Origin: Pseudoalteromonas ostreae
Lineage (GTDB): Bacteria > Pseudomonadota > Gammaproteobacteria > Enterobacterales > Alteromonadaceae
DNA: 64,000 nucleotides
Direction: 5' to 3'
Assembly (NCBI RefSeq): GCF_018069805.1
Contig: NZ_JAGPYN010000013.1
Location: 1 to 64,000 of the forward strand
The notes under the pieces were generated by a model that ran no database searches, was not told the origin of the DNA, and saw nothing but the letters and a program-made list of their open reading frames with translations. A program made the position numbers and the translations under genes. This document shows, in pieces, positions 56,446 to 64,000 of this stretch; positions within the stretch are counted from its first letter, which is position 1, and every line of letters starts with the position of its first letter.

Positions 56446-56969
56446 TAATTAGTGCGCTTAACGCGGATCGAATGATTCTGACCTGCTTTTTTTAATAAAA
56501 AGGAATTGAACATACCTCGCTTTATAATTACGGTATCATTTTGGTTGATACGCAAGTTATCTGAGCCAATTTGGCGCCATTGTTGACCGTTGTCTAAATT
56601 AATAATTAATTCACCGTAAGGCGCTTCTTTGACGTTGCTAACGACGGCTGATATTTCATTGTCGTTTTCTTTTGCTACTTCTTTGTGTTCTAAACCAAAA
56701 TCGTCATTTTTAGTCTTAACTATTTGCTCATTGGCTACAGCTGTTGGTGCGCCAACGTTAGGGGCTGCTGAGTTGGTAGGTGGGGTTAAGGTTTTTGTTG
56801 TTGCTGGCTTACTTAATGATTTACCCGCCATAGTGTTGTCATAACAAAGCAGACGATTGAAGTCATTTTCTACAAATGTACATGCTTGTAAAGCTTGTAA
56901 GTTAACTTCATTGGCATGAACAGTGGGAATGCTTAATAAGGCAAGTATAGAGAGTAGTTGTTTTTTCAT
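56445..56969 (-). CDS. Small periplasmic protein of unknown function
   Basis: The 174 residues begin with a signal peptide (MKKQLLSILALLSIPTVHA). A Cys pair follows in 'LQACTFVENDFNRLLCYDN', then a low-complexity Pro/Ala/Thr linker. The C-terminal beta-rich segment is 'IINLDNGQQWRQIGSDNL' with 'KRGMFNSFLLKKAGQNHSIR'. Similar small proteins occur in many gammaproteobacteria, without an assigned role. It is directly between tatC and tatD (start 1 nt after the tatC stop), so it is co-expressed with the Tat translocase. Confidence 0.75.
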   Translation of the reverse strand: MKKQLLSILALLSIPTVHANEVNLQALQACTFVENDFNRLLCYDNTMAGKSLSKPATTKTLTPPTNSAAPNVGAPTAVANEQIVKTKNDDFGLEHKEVAKENDNEISAVVSNVKEAPYGELIINLDNGQQWRQIGSDNLRINQNDTVIIKRGMFNSFLLKKAGQNHSIRVKRTN

Positions 56970-57713
56970 TTATTCCTCTGACTCATTTTGCTGGGGTTTA
57001 GCGCTATAAAATGATGCTAAAATTAAACCCAATTCAAATAACAGTAGCATGGGAAATGCTAATAATGTTTGTGATAGTACATCCGGTGGCGTTAAAAACA
57101 TTGCTACAACAAACACACCAACCACAATATAAGGGCGTTTTTCTTTTAAACTTTGTGTTGTGGTAGCGCCACTGAAACACAGCAGCATGATCGCTACAGG
57201 AATTTCAAAAGCGACCCCAAAAGCAAAAAATAGCTTCAACGCAAAACTTAAGTAGCTACTAATATCTGGTGCCAACGTCATCATCTCAGGGCCAACGCTA
57301 GTAAAAAAGCCAAGAATGATGGGTAGTACTACAAAGTAACAAAATGCGATACCGCTATAAAAAAGTATAATGCTAGATGCTAAAACAGGCATTAGCATGC
57401 GTTTTTCATGTTGGTATAACCCTGGCGCAATAAAGCCCCATATTTGGTGTAATATTAATGGAAACGCTGCAAATAAAGCGACAAATAAGGTTAACTTAAA
57501 CGGCGCAAAAAACGGTGCTGTTACATCAGTAGCGATCATGGTTGCTGTACTTGGTAAGTGCGCAACTAATGGGGCCGCTACAAAACCGTAAATATCGTTC
57601 GCAAAGTAAACCAGCGCAATAAAAAATACCAATATAGCTAATAAGGCTTTCATAAGCCGATTTCGCAATTCAATTAAATGACTTACAAAGCCTGATTTAA
57701 CTTGTTCAGTCAT
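56970..57713 (-). CDS. tatC: Sec-independent protein translocase TatC
   Basis: The 247 residues form six TM helices. The conserved N-terminal 'FVSHLIELRNRLMKALLAIL' belongs to the twin-arginine signal receptor, with 'PFFAPFKLTLFVALFAAFPL' and 'LYQHEKRMLMPVLASSIILF' after it. TatC recognises folded precursors with RR signal peptides and recruits TatA. It is the third gene of tatABC. Confidence 0.96.
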   Translation of the reverse strand: MTEQVKSGFVSHLIELRNRLMKALLAILVFFIALVYFANDIYGFVAAPLVAHLPSTATMIATDVTAPFFAPFKLTLFVALFAAFPLILHQIWGFIAPGLYQHEKRMLMPVLASSIILFYSGIAFCYFVVLPIILGFFTSVGPEMMTLAPDISSYLSFALKLFFAFGVAFEIPVAIMLLCFSGATTTQSLKEKRPYIVVGVFVVAMFLTPPDVLSQTLLAFPMLLLFELGLILASFYSAKPQQNESEE

Positions 57714-57760
57714 AATTTAACTCGTTACCGATATATAGACCATAGCTAACAAAAATAATT

Positions 57761-58093
57761 TCATTTTTGTTCATCAACATTCACTTTTTCTGTTTGCTCA
57801 GAAGGTTTTTTTTTATAACTGTGGGTAACCGAATCCGCTGCCTTTTGCAATTCGCTGATCGAGTCTTTTATTGCTGGGCTTAAGTCCTGCATGCCTTGTT
57901 GTTCAGCTTTTTTTAAATTTTGGTGTAACTCATGCACTCTTAATTCTTCGTTGACTTCAGCCTTAACCGAATTAGCCAACGATTTTATAGTTTTTACCCA
58001 ACGGCTAACTGTACGAATAGCAACCGGTAAACGCTCAGGCCCAAGTACTACTAAGCCGACGATTAATACCACAACAAGTTCCCACATACCCAT
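57761..58093 (-). CDS. tatB: Sec-independent protein translocase TatB
   Basis: The 110 residues comprise a single N-terminal TM ('MGMWELVVVLIVGLVVLGPE'), the 'GPERLPVAIRTVSRWVKTIK' amphipathic helix and a long charged tail. The Glu in the TM segment and the GPERLP hinge are the TatB hallmarks. It starts 5 bp after tatA. Confidence 0.95.
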   Translation of the reverse strand: MGMWELVVVLIVGLVVLGPERLPVAIRTVSRWVKTIKSLANSVKAEVNEELRVHELHQNLKKAEQQGMQDLSPAIKDSISELQKAADSVTHSYKKKPSEQTEKVNVDEQK

Positions 58094-58098
58094 GCTAA

Positions 58099-58350
58099 TT
58101 AAGCCTTATGGTCTTCTTTACTTTTATCAACAGACTCTTTATTTTGTATTGGGTTATTTGCTTGTTCAATTGGTTCTGCTGGTTTATTTTGCTCATCTTC
58201 AGAGACTGCTTTTTTAAACCCCTTTATAGCGTTACCTAAATCACCACCAATGCCACGCAATTTTTTTGTGCCAAAGAGTAACACTATGATTGCTAAAACA
58301 ATTAACAATTGCCAAATACTAATGCCGCCAAAACCCATGATGTTCTCCAC
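58099..58350 (-). CDS. tatA: Sec-independent protein translocase TatA
   Basis: The 83 residues hold one TM helix ('[20 protein letters not shown]'), the [14 protein letters not shown] hinge and amphipathic helix with '[10 protein letters not shown]', then an acidic/Lys tail. TatA forms the size-fitting pore. It is the first gene of tatABC; ubiB lies upstream across a ~54-bp gap. Confidence 0.95.
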   Translation of the reverse strand: MENIMGFGGISIWQLLIVLAIIVLLFGTKKLRGIGGDLGNAIKGFKKAVSEDEQNKPAEPIEQANNPIQNKESVDKSKEDHKA

Positions 58351-58404
58351 TTAATTAAATACATTGTACTGATTATACTCACCGAGCACTAAATAGCACT
58401 TAGT

Positions 58405-60009
58405 TTATGCAGTGCTGCGCCAAGCAAGTATAAAGCCGCTTAAAGAGCATATCGCAGCAATACTTGTAGCGACAAGGTCATGCTGCAAATAACATAACCC
58501 TGAGACTATCATTGCTGAGCCAGCAAAAAGACCAAGTAATAATGGTTTGTGTGATGGCTGTGGCAATGGTGCAGGACTGTTGCGCTGTTGTTTTAGGTTG
58601 TGGTAAATCAAATCAGGTAACTCGGGCATTTTTTCTGCCCAAAATGGCAAGTTTGCATATACCTGTTTAAATACCGACCAAGGGCCAACCTGTTGTTTTA
58701 CCCAGTCTTCTAAAAAGGGTTTAGCTGTTTTCCATAAGTCTAGTTGCGGATATAGCTGACGCCCAAGGCCTTCAACATACAGCAAGGTTTTTTGTAGCAG
58801 AACTAATTGCGGTTGAACTTGCATATTAAAGCGACGAGCGGTATTAAATAGGTTAACTAAGACATGGCCAAATGAAATTTCTGCTAATGGCTTATTAAAA
58901 ATCGGCTCGCAGACAGTGCGAATTGCAAACTCAAATTCTTCTACGCTGGTGTCTTTAGGGACCCAGCCCGAATCGACGTGTAATTGTGCAACTTGACGAT
59001 AATCGCGATTAAAAAAGGCAATAAAGTTTTCGGCTAAGTAACGTTTGTCTTCTTTGTTTAAAGTGCCAACAATACCACAGTCAATACCAATGAATTTAGG
59101 GTTTTCGGGGCTCTCATAAGATACAAATACGTTACCAGGGTGCATATCAGCATGAAAAAAACTATCACGGAACACTTGGGTGAAAAAAACTTCTACACCG
59201 CGTTCAGCTAGTAGTTTCATGTTAGTGTTTTGCGCAACTAATGCCTCAGTATCAGACACTGGAATACCGTAGATTCGCTCCATGACTAGTACATTTACGC
59301 GACTATAGTCACTGTAAACATAGGGAATATAAAGCGAATCAGAGCCTTCAAAATTGCGCTTTAATTGAATGGCGTTTGCACCTTCACGCATCAGGTCAAG
59401 TTCATCAAGCAGGGTTTTTTTATATTCTTTGACTACTTCAACAGGGCGCAATCTTTTCGCTTCATTGATTAACTTCGCCACTACTTTGGCAAACTGTTCC
59501 ATTAATGCTAAATCAGCGTCAATTTGTTCTCTGATATCAGGGCGAATGACTTTGATAACCACCTTTTGTGGTTGATTATGTTCATCCACTAAAGTGGCGG
59601 TATGTACTTGGGCAATGGATGCTGAAGCTAAAGGGGTTTGTTCAAAGTCACTAAAGTATTCGCTGATATTATCTATTTCAAGTGCATTTTCAATCAGCTG
59701 TTGTGCTAACACGCCATCAAACGGCTGTACTTGATCTTGTAGTAAGGCCAGCTCTAAAGCGATCTCTAGTGGTAATAAATCGCGTCGAGTAGATAACATC
59801 TGACCAAATTTGATCCACACTGGTCCCAATTGTTGTAATGCTAGGCGCAGTCTTAACCCCGGGGATTTTTCTGGGTGTTTATTGGTTAGCCAAAATAGAC
59901 ATGCACGGCCAACTTTGCCATACCAAGGTATTTTTTGTGATGGGATCAGTTCATCCAAACCATAGTTAAGAAGGGTCTTAGTGATGTTATAAAGCCGAGC
60001 AGCTGACAC
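58405..60009 (-). CDS. ubiB: UbiB, ubiquinone biosynthesis kinase-like ATPase
   Basis: The 534-residue atypical kinase-like protein has '[19 protein letters not shown]' (the KxGQ motif), an Ala-rich nucleotide loop '[13 protein letters not shown]', '[15 protein letters not shown]', '[14 protein letters not shown]' and '[12 protein letters not shown]' (DFG-like). Two TM helices end the protein. UbiB is needed for coenzyme Q assembly, probably by handling lipid intermediates at the membrane with UbiJ. ubiE-ubiJ-ubiB form one operon (21-41-bp gaps). Confidence 0.95.
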   Translation of the reverse strand: MSAARLYNITKTLLNYGLDELIPSQKIPWYGKVGRACLFWLTNKHPEKSPGLRLRLALQQLGPVWIKFGQMLSTRRDLLPLEIALELALLQDQVQPFDGVLAQQLIENALEIDNISEYFSDFEQTPLASASIAQVHTATLVDEHNQPQKVVIKVIRPDIREQIDADLALMEQFAKVVAKLINEAKRLRPVEVVKEYKKTLLDELDLMREGANAIQLKRNFEGSDSLYIPYVYSDYSRVNVLVMERIYGIPVSDTEALVAQNTNMKLLAERGVEVFFTQVFRDSFFHADMHPGNVFVSYESPENPKFIGIDCGIVGTLNKEDKRYLAENFIAFFNRDYRQVAQLHVDSGWVPKDTSVEEFEFAIRTVCEPIFNKPLAEISFGHVLVNLFNTARRFNMQVQPQLVLLQKTLLYVEGLGRQLYPQLDLWKTAKPFLEDWVKQQVGPWSVFKQVYANLPFWAEKMPELPDLIYHNLKQQRNSPAPLPQPSHKPLLLGLFAGSAMIVSGLCYLQHDLVATSIAAICSLSGFILAWRSTA

Positions 60010-60030
60010 AAATAATCCTTACCGATTTAT

Positions 60031-60633
60031 TTAGCTTTGAAGTAATTGGTTAATTCGCAACTCCAGTTGCGCAGTATGACTTTTCAGTTGACGCGTGTGT
60101 TGCTTAAATTGTTCAAGCTCTAAAGGGTGAATAGTCACTTTGAGCTCGTCTTGGCATAAAGTCGTAAGCGCTGAAGAGAGCTGCTTGTTGATTTTTCTGC
60201 CTTGTTGCTGCGCTTGCTTAAGTAATTGCCATAATTGCTGGGCTGGCGCATCACCAAAGTATCCAGATAAGTGTTCAGGCCAATCTATATTAAGTGCAGC
60301 GAAAGCATTGCTAAACCCTTGTGCAATGTTTAGATCACCTTGTAAATCGAGTTTATCTTGACGGATTAATTGAGTCAGCATTGCTGGGTTTTTAAGTACC
60401 ATTAATGTTTGAATATCAGCACTGATCATGCAATCAAATTGCTGCTCAGTGGTGTTATAAAGATGCAGTTGCTGACCTGTGAATACCACTAGAAATTGTT
60501 GTTGCCAATCGCGTATATCAATTAATAAGCGTTGTTGGGCAATTGACGACAGTCTGTCGCTAAGGGCGGGGTCAAGCTTAATTGCCGTATTTAAAATACG
60601 TTCAATTATAGCGACTATGAAATTATTTAACAT
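60031..60633 (-). CDS. ubiJ: UbiJ, ubiquinone biosynthesis accessory factor (SCP2 domain)
   Basis: The 200-residue protein has an N-terminal SCP2 lipid-binding fold ('PALSDRLSSIAQQRLLIDI', 'DCMISADIQTLMVLKNPAML', 'QGDLNIAQGFSNAFAALNID'). A C-terminal coiled coil follows ('LEQFKQHTRQLKSHTAQLEL'). UbiJ scaffolds the soluble Ubi complex and binds hydrophobic intermediates. Its place between ubiE and ubiB is the usual one. Confidence 0.92.
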   Translation of the reverse strand: MLNNFIVAIIERILNTAIKLDPALSDRLSSIAQQRLLIDIRDWQQQFLVVFTGQQLHLYNTTEQQFDCMISADIQTLMVLKNPAMLTQLIRQDKLDLQGDLNIAQGFSNAFAALNIDWPEHLSGYFGDAPAQQLWQLLKQAQQQGRKINKQLSSALTTLCQDELKVTIHPLELEQFKQHTRQLKSHTAQLELRINQLLQS

Positions 60634-60674
60634 ATCAATACCTTAGCAATAAACGTTACTAGCTGGTGTGAGGC

Positions 60675-61430
60675 TTAATATTTAAAGCCTCGATGTAATG
60701 CTACAATACCACCGGTGAGATTTTGATAGGTGGTTTGCTCAAACCCAGCTTCGTTCATCATTGCTTTTAGTGTTTCTTGATCTGGGTGCATACGAATTGA
60801 TTCAGCTAAATATTTGTATGATTCACCATCATTTGCAACGAGCTCCCCCATTTTTGGTAATAAGTTGAATGAGTAAAAATCATAGGCTTTACTGAGTACC
60901 TCATGTTCTGGTTTAGAGAACTCTAATACCAGTAAACGGCCGCCAGGCTTTAAGATTCGGTACATCGAGCGAAGTGCTTTATTCTGATCAGTAACATTAC
61001 GTAGGCCAAAGGCAATGGTAATTAAATCAAAACTGTTATCAGGAAAAGGCAGTGCTTCAGCATTCATTTGTACGTAGTCAATATTACCGACAAGACCTAG
61101 GTTATGCAGTTTTTCACGGCCTACTTTAAGCATTGATGAATTGATATCACCTAAGACAACTTGGCCTGCATCACCAACAAGTTGACTAAACTTTGCCGTT
61201 AAGTCGCCAGTGCCACCGGCTAGATCCAGCACATGGTGGCCTTTACGCACACCTGAGCTGGCAATGGTTTGGCGTTTCCATAAGCGATGAATACCAAACG
61301 ACATGAGATCATTCATTACATCATATTTAGTTGCAACAGAGTGGAACACATCGGCAACCATGGAAGCTTTTTCGGTTTCGGCAACGGTTTTATAACCAAA
61401 ATGCGTGGTCTTTTTAGGATTCTCGTTCAT
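60675..61430 (-). CDS. ubiE: Ubiquinone/menaquinone C-methyltransferase UbiE
   Basis: The 251-residue class I methyltransferase has the AdoMet motif '[19 protein letters not shown]' and the signatures '[20 protein letters not shown]' and '[20 protein letters not shown]'. It methylates the benzoquinol ring in ubiquinone, and demethylmenaquinol in menaquinone synthesis. First gene of ubiEJB. Confidence 0.96.
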   Translation of the reverse strand: MNENPKKTTHFGYKTVAETEKASMVADVFHSVATKYDVMNDLMSFGIHRLWKRQTIASSGVRKGHHVLDLAGGTGDLTAKFSQLVGDAGQVVLGDINSSMLKVGREKLHNLGLVGNIDYVQMNAEALPFPDNSFDLITIAFGLRNVTDQNKALRSMYRILKPGGRLLVLEFSKPEHEVLSKAYDFYSFNLLPKMGELVANDGESYKYLAESIRMHPDQETLKAMMNEAGFEQTTYQNLTGGIVALHRGFKY

Positions 61431-61532
61431 GATTAATCTCTATCGTGGTAATAAAGACTAGTGTACTTGATTGTGCCTGTGAGGTGCAATTTGAATCTAG
61501 TTAAATTGCTTGTGGATCAAATTGATTAACGA

Positions 61533-62537
61533 TTATTGACCAGCAATAAAGCTACTTTGACCAAGTGATCTTGCTTTGTATGCAGCATTGGACGCTTTGC
61601 GGGCAAGGTTATTAAAATCTTTTTCATCTTGGTGTTTGGCAATCCCTAATGACAGGTTGATTGCTGGCAGCTTAATGCCATTTTTAGAACTAACGAAGCG
61701 GAGTTTCTCTACGCCATTACGGACTTTCTCGGCAATCACATTCGCTGTTTCAGAGTCAATATCAGCCAATAATATAGTAAAAGCATCTTTGCTGGTACGC
61801 CCTGGTAGGCCGCTTTCAAATACATATTTTTGAATTTGCTTTGCGACTTTACTTAAAATCACTTCACCTATTACATCACCATAGTTATCAATAAAATGAT
61901 CTAAATTATCGATTTGGATGGCAATGGCACACACCGATTTATTTTGGTCCAGCCAGAGTTGGGTTTGTTGATTCAAATAATGGCGTTTAAATAAGCCGGT
62001 TTGCTGATCGGTAATATGTTGTTTGCGTAATTGAACGAGTTGCTGTTGGGTTTTTTCTTGTAATCGCTTTGCTTTGATCAGCTCTTGTTTAAATTGTTTA
62101 TGTTGCGTGAGTAAATGAGCGGTTTGTTTATTTAATGCCTCAAGCGCTTGGCGACTTTGAGAAATATTATTTTCATCTAAAGAATGTACACAATCACTAA
62201 CTTGGCTGGCAAAACGGATAATATCTTTTTCGGTTGAGTGCGCACTTCGTGATAATGAATTTATAATACCGTCCACATTGCGAACCATACTAGTTTCTGT
62301 TTTGTGAGCTTGATCCATATAATCGAAATACAGTTGCTCTATATAAACAGAGTCAATTTCTTGGCCTTGAGCAATTGCGCGCTCAATGGTGGTGTTTAAA
62401 TCAGAATTTATTTGGCTGATATAGGTATAGATAACGTGATAATTCAGAGGGGTCGGTGGTAATTCATGATGCTCTAAAAAGATACATACCCTGGTCATTT
62501 TTTCTTGAGCAACAGCCATGGAATCATGGAACATCAT
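61533..62537 (-). CDS. Degenerate GGDEF-domain protein
   Basis: About 334 residues with no TM helix. The N-terminal helical region (~1-165, ending in coiled coil 'RLQEKTQQQLVQLRKQH') precedes a GGDEF fold that starts 'DQQTGLFKRHYLNQQTQLWL'. At the active-site turn the sequence is 'GRTSKDAFTILLADI', that is SKDAF instead of GG(D/E)EF, so cyclase activity is unlikely. The protein may bind nucleotide or act as a partner. Two ATGs (62537 and 62534) compete; the RBS is weak and an in-frame TTG lies at 62549. It is followed by ubiE after ~100 bp. Confidence 0.82.
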   Translation of the reverse strand: MMFHDSMAVAQEKMTRVCIFLEHHELPPTPLNYHVIYTYISQINSDLNTTIERAIAQGQEIDSVYIEQLYFDYMDQAHKTETSMVRNVDGIINSLSRSAHSTEKDIIRFASQVSDCVHSLDENNISQSRQALEALNKQTAHLLTQHKQFKQELIKAKRLQEKTQQQLVQLRKQHITDQQTGLFKRHYLNQQTQLWLDQNKSVCAIAIQIDNLDHFIDNYGDVIGEVILSKVAKQIQKYVFESGLPGRTSKDAFTILLADIDSETANVIAEKVRNGVEKLRFVSSKNGIKLPAINLSLGIAKHQDEKDFNNLARKASNAAYKARSLGQSSFIAGQ

Positions 62538-62549
62538 TGTATACACCAA

Positions 62550-62879
62550 TTAAATATACGTAACAGTGAAATTAAAGAACTCCCTCCATGAGATGCGTAC
62601 GCATTCCTAGCGCTAGATATTAGCTTACATTAATCTGTATCGGGAATATTTAAAAGTAAAAAGATGTGATTTGGGGCCGAAAATTCTATTTTTCTCGTTC
62701 AACCGCTGGTTTTCTCGACAATCTCGCTCAGTCATTTAAAGGCTGATTAACTACTAGACAATAACAGTCGTTAATTTAACCTTGCATTTATTGCCCTTGG
62801 TCGCATTTTTTTGGTTATTTTAGTTAGCTAGGTTAGGTTAAATTAAATATCACGTTTTATGTAGCAGACTCTTTATATT
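62550..62879. other. 330-bp divergent intergenic region
   Basis: AT-rich spacer between the degenerate GGDEF gene and the DUF885 gene. I see no RNA gene, repeat or clear promoter in it. Confidence 0.6.
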
Positions 62880-64000
62880 ATGAAAAAATCGGCATCATTA
62901 GTTGTGCGACATTCTCTGTTAAGTATCACCTTGGCATGTACATTAACAGCCTGCCAAATGACCACGGTAAATAGCGATCAACAATTCACACAAGTGGCGC
63001 AATCTATCGTTGATTATCGAGAAAGTATCAGCCCGTACAGTCATCCCCAAGGTGTTGGTGGCTATTTGTTAACTAATTTATCTGCGGAGTTTCTTGAAAA
63101 GAAATACCAACATAACACTGAATTATTAGCGCAGTTAGACGCAATAGATAAAGACAAACTCAGTGAAGAAAATCAAATTAATCTCACTATAATTCGCGGC
63201 CAAGTACAAAATAGCATCGATGAGTATGTATTTAACAGCCATTATATGCCGCTGACTTCTGAATATGGCTTTCACTCTAGTTTATCGTTTATGGTGTCGA
63301 GTTCAGATTATAAAAAACTAGCTGATTACCAGCTTTATTTACAGCGTTTGCAGCAAGTGCCTCGGTTTTTTGCGCAAAATATCGATTGGATGCGTAAAGG
63401 GCTGGAAGTTGGCTTAACTCAACCTAAGGCTGTATTAATTGGCTATCAAGATTCTATCAGTGCCTATATTGTTGATGACGTTACTGAGTCTGAATTCTAT
63501 AAACCATTTTTAAATAATACCGCTGGTTTGAGTGATAGTGAGTTTTTTGCTTTACAGCAACAAGCTAAAAAAATCATTAAAGAGCAGGTGATTACTGCTT
63601 ATCAAAATTATTTAACGTTTTTTAATGAAGAGTATCAGCCAGGGGCGCGTACAGACATTGGTATCTCTGCTACACCAAATGGTGCTGCGTTTTATGCCAA
63701 TCGTGCCAAGTATTACACCACCACAGATATGACCCCGAAAGAAATCCATGAACTGGGGTTAAAAGAAGTAGCACGTATTCGTGCTGAAATGGATAAGATT
63801 ATTGAGCAAGTTGGTTTTAAAGGCACGTTTGCTGAATTTGTGCACTTTTTACGTACTTATCCGCAATTTTACGCTAAAACACCGGAAGAGTTATTAAAAG
63901 AAGCATCGTACATAGCTAAAAAAATGGATGCACAATTACCTAAGCTATTTCATACCTTACCACGGATGCCTTATGGTGTTGTACCTGTGCCAGCAAGCAT
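62880..64000 (+). CDS. DUF885-family lipoprotein (partial, runs off the window)
   Basis: An open frame from ATG 62880 continues to the window edge (373 codons seen). The N-terminus is a lipoprotein signal with lipobox LTAC (Cys25, in 'LACTLTACQM'). The body follows the DUF885 pattern: 'SPYSHPQGVGGYLLTNLSAE', 'RFFAQNIDWMRKGLEVGLTQ', 'YYTTTDMTPKEIHELGLKEV' and 'YYTTT' before the region where the zinc-peptidase-like HExxH of the family would be expected, beyond the window. Probably an envelope-anchored peptidase-like protein. No strong RBS is visible. Confidence 0.8.
   Translation, partial: MKKSASLVVRHSLLSITLACTLTACQMTTVNSDQQFTQVAQSIVDYRESISPYSHPQGVGGYLLTNLSAEFLEKKYQHNTELLAQLDAIDKDKLSEENQINLTIIRGQVQNSIDEYVFNSHYMPLTSEYGFHSSLSFMVSSSDYKKLADYQLYLQRLQQVPRFFAQNIDWMRKGLEVGLTQPKAVLIGYQDSISAYIVDDVTESEFYKPFLNNTAGLSDSEFFALQQQAKKIIKEQVITAYQNYLTFFNEEYQPGARTDIGISATPNGAAFYANRAKYYTTTDMTPKEIHELGLKEVARIRAEMDKIIEQVGFKGTFAEFVHFLRTYPQFYAKTPEELLKEASYIAKKMDAQLPKLFHTLPRMPYGVVPVPAS

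Overview
The window is a stretch of chromosome from a marine gammaproteobacterium of the Alteromonadales, most like Pseudoalteromonas. That assignment is inferred from AT-rich coding sequence, the hemB / tatD / tatCBA / ubiB-ubiJ-ubiE block, a second EF-G gene outside the str operon, many secreted metalloproteases, a rhombosortase-type (GlyGly-CTERM-like) nuclease, and a TctABC system. It was not tested by any search.

Layout. 1-7.3 kb: two secreted zinc-metalloprotease-like genes, a PQ-loop membrane protein and two decayed genes. 7.5-11.9 kb: an RND efflux pair (adaptor and pump). 12.0-12.8 kb: a promoter, a c-di-GMP-I (GEMM) riboswitch and a chitin-binding gene that looks like a GbpA without its LPMO domain. 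12.9-17.3 kb: oligopeptidase B, Dps with an OxyR-type site, a small membrane protein, an alpha/beta hydrolase and YaeQ. 17.4-27.9 kb: a defence island. It holds a MITE-like element, an AlpA-type regulator and a type IC restriction-modification operon (hsdM-hsdS-PrrC-like ATPase-rhuM-hsdR), followed by an antitoxin-like DarG with no DarT beside it. It ends at three 12-bp repeats in front of the ylqF/rbgA GTPase gene. No integrase is present.

28.9-29.6 kb holds a tandem pair of almost identical intergenic units. On the minus strand each has a consensus sigma-70 promoter overlapped by Fur-box-like sequence, a ~220-nt transcribed region and an intrinsic terminator. Each also carries the ten bases ACATTGCTCA, shared with the core of enterobacterial RyhB. 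I read them as duplicated iron-responsive sRNAs.

29.7-38.7 kb is a sigma-54 module. A HlyD-type adaptor, an ABC ATPase and an FtsX/MacB-type permease are followed by an NtrC-class activator and its histidine kinase. Behind the adaptor's promoter region, on the same strand, lies a serine hydrolase (beta-lactamase fold) with TPRs. The adaptor and hydrolase genes have the same -24/-12 element and shared upstream palindromic sites. 38.9-40.5 kb is a chemoreceptor. 40.8-47.5 kb is an operon of an OprP/OprO-like porin, TctC, TctB, TctA and a DcuS/DcuR-type two-component system, apparently for uptake of a carboxylate.

47.7-49.8 kb is the second EF-G. 49.9-62.5 kb, all on the minus strand, carries an ExeM/NucH nuclease, hemB, a 7TM diguanylate cyclase, tatD, a small periplasmic protein, tatC-tatB-tatA, ubiB-ubiJ-ubiE and a degenerate GGDEF protein. 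The window ends inside a DUF885 lipoprotein gene.

The observations I rate highest are the tandem Fur-controlled sRNAs, the riboswitch in front of a headless GbpA, the PrrC-like anticodon-nuclease candidate inside the restriction operon with an orphan DarG behind it, and the shared sigma-54 regulon.
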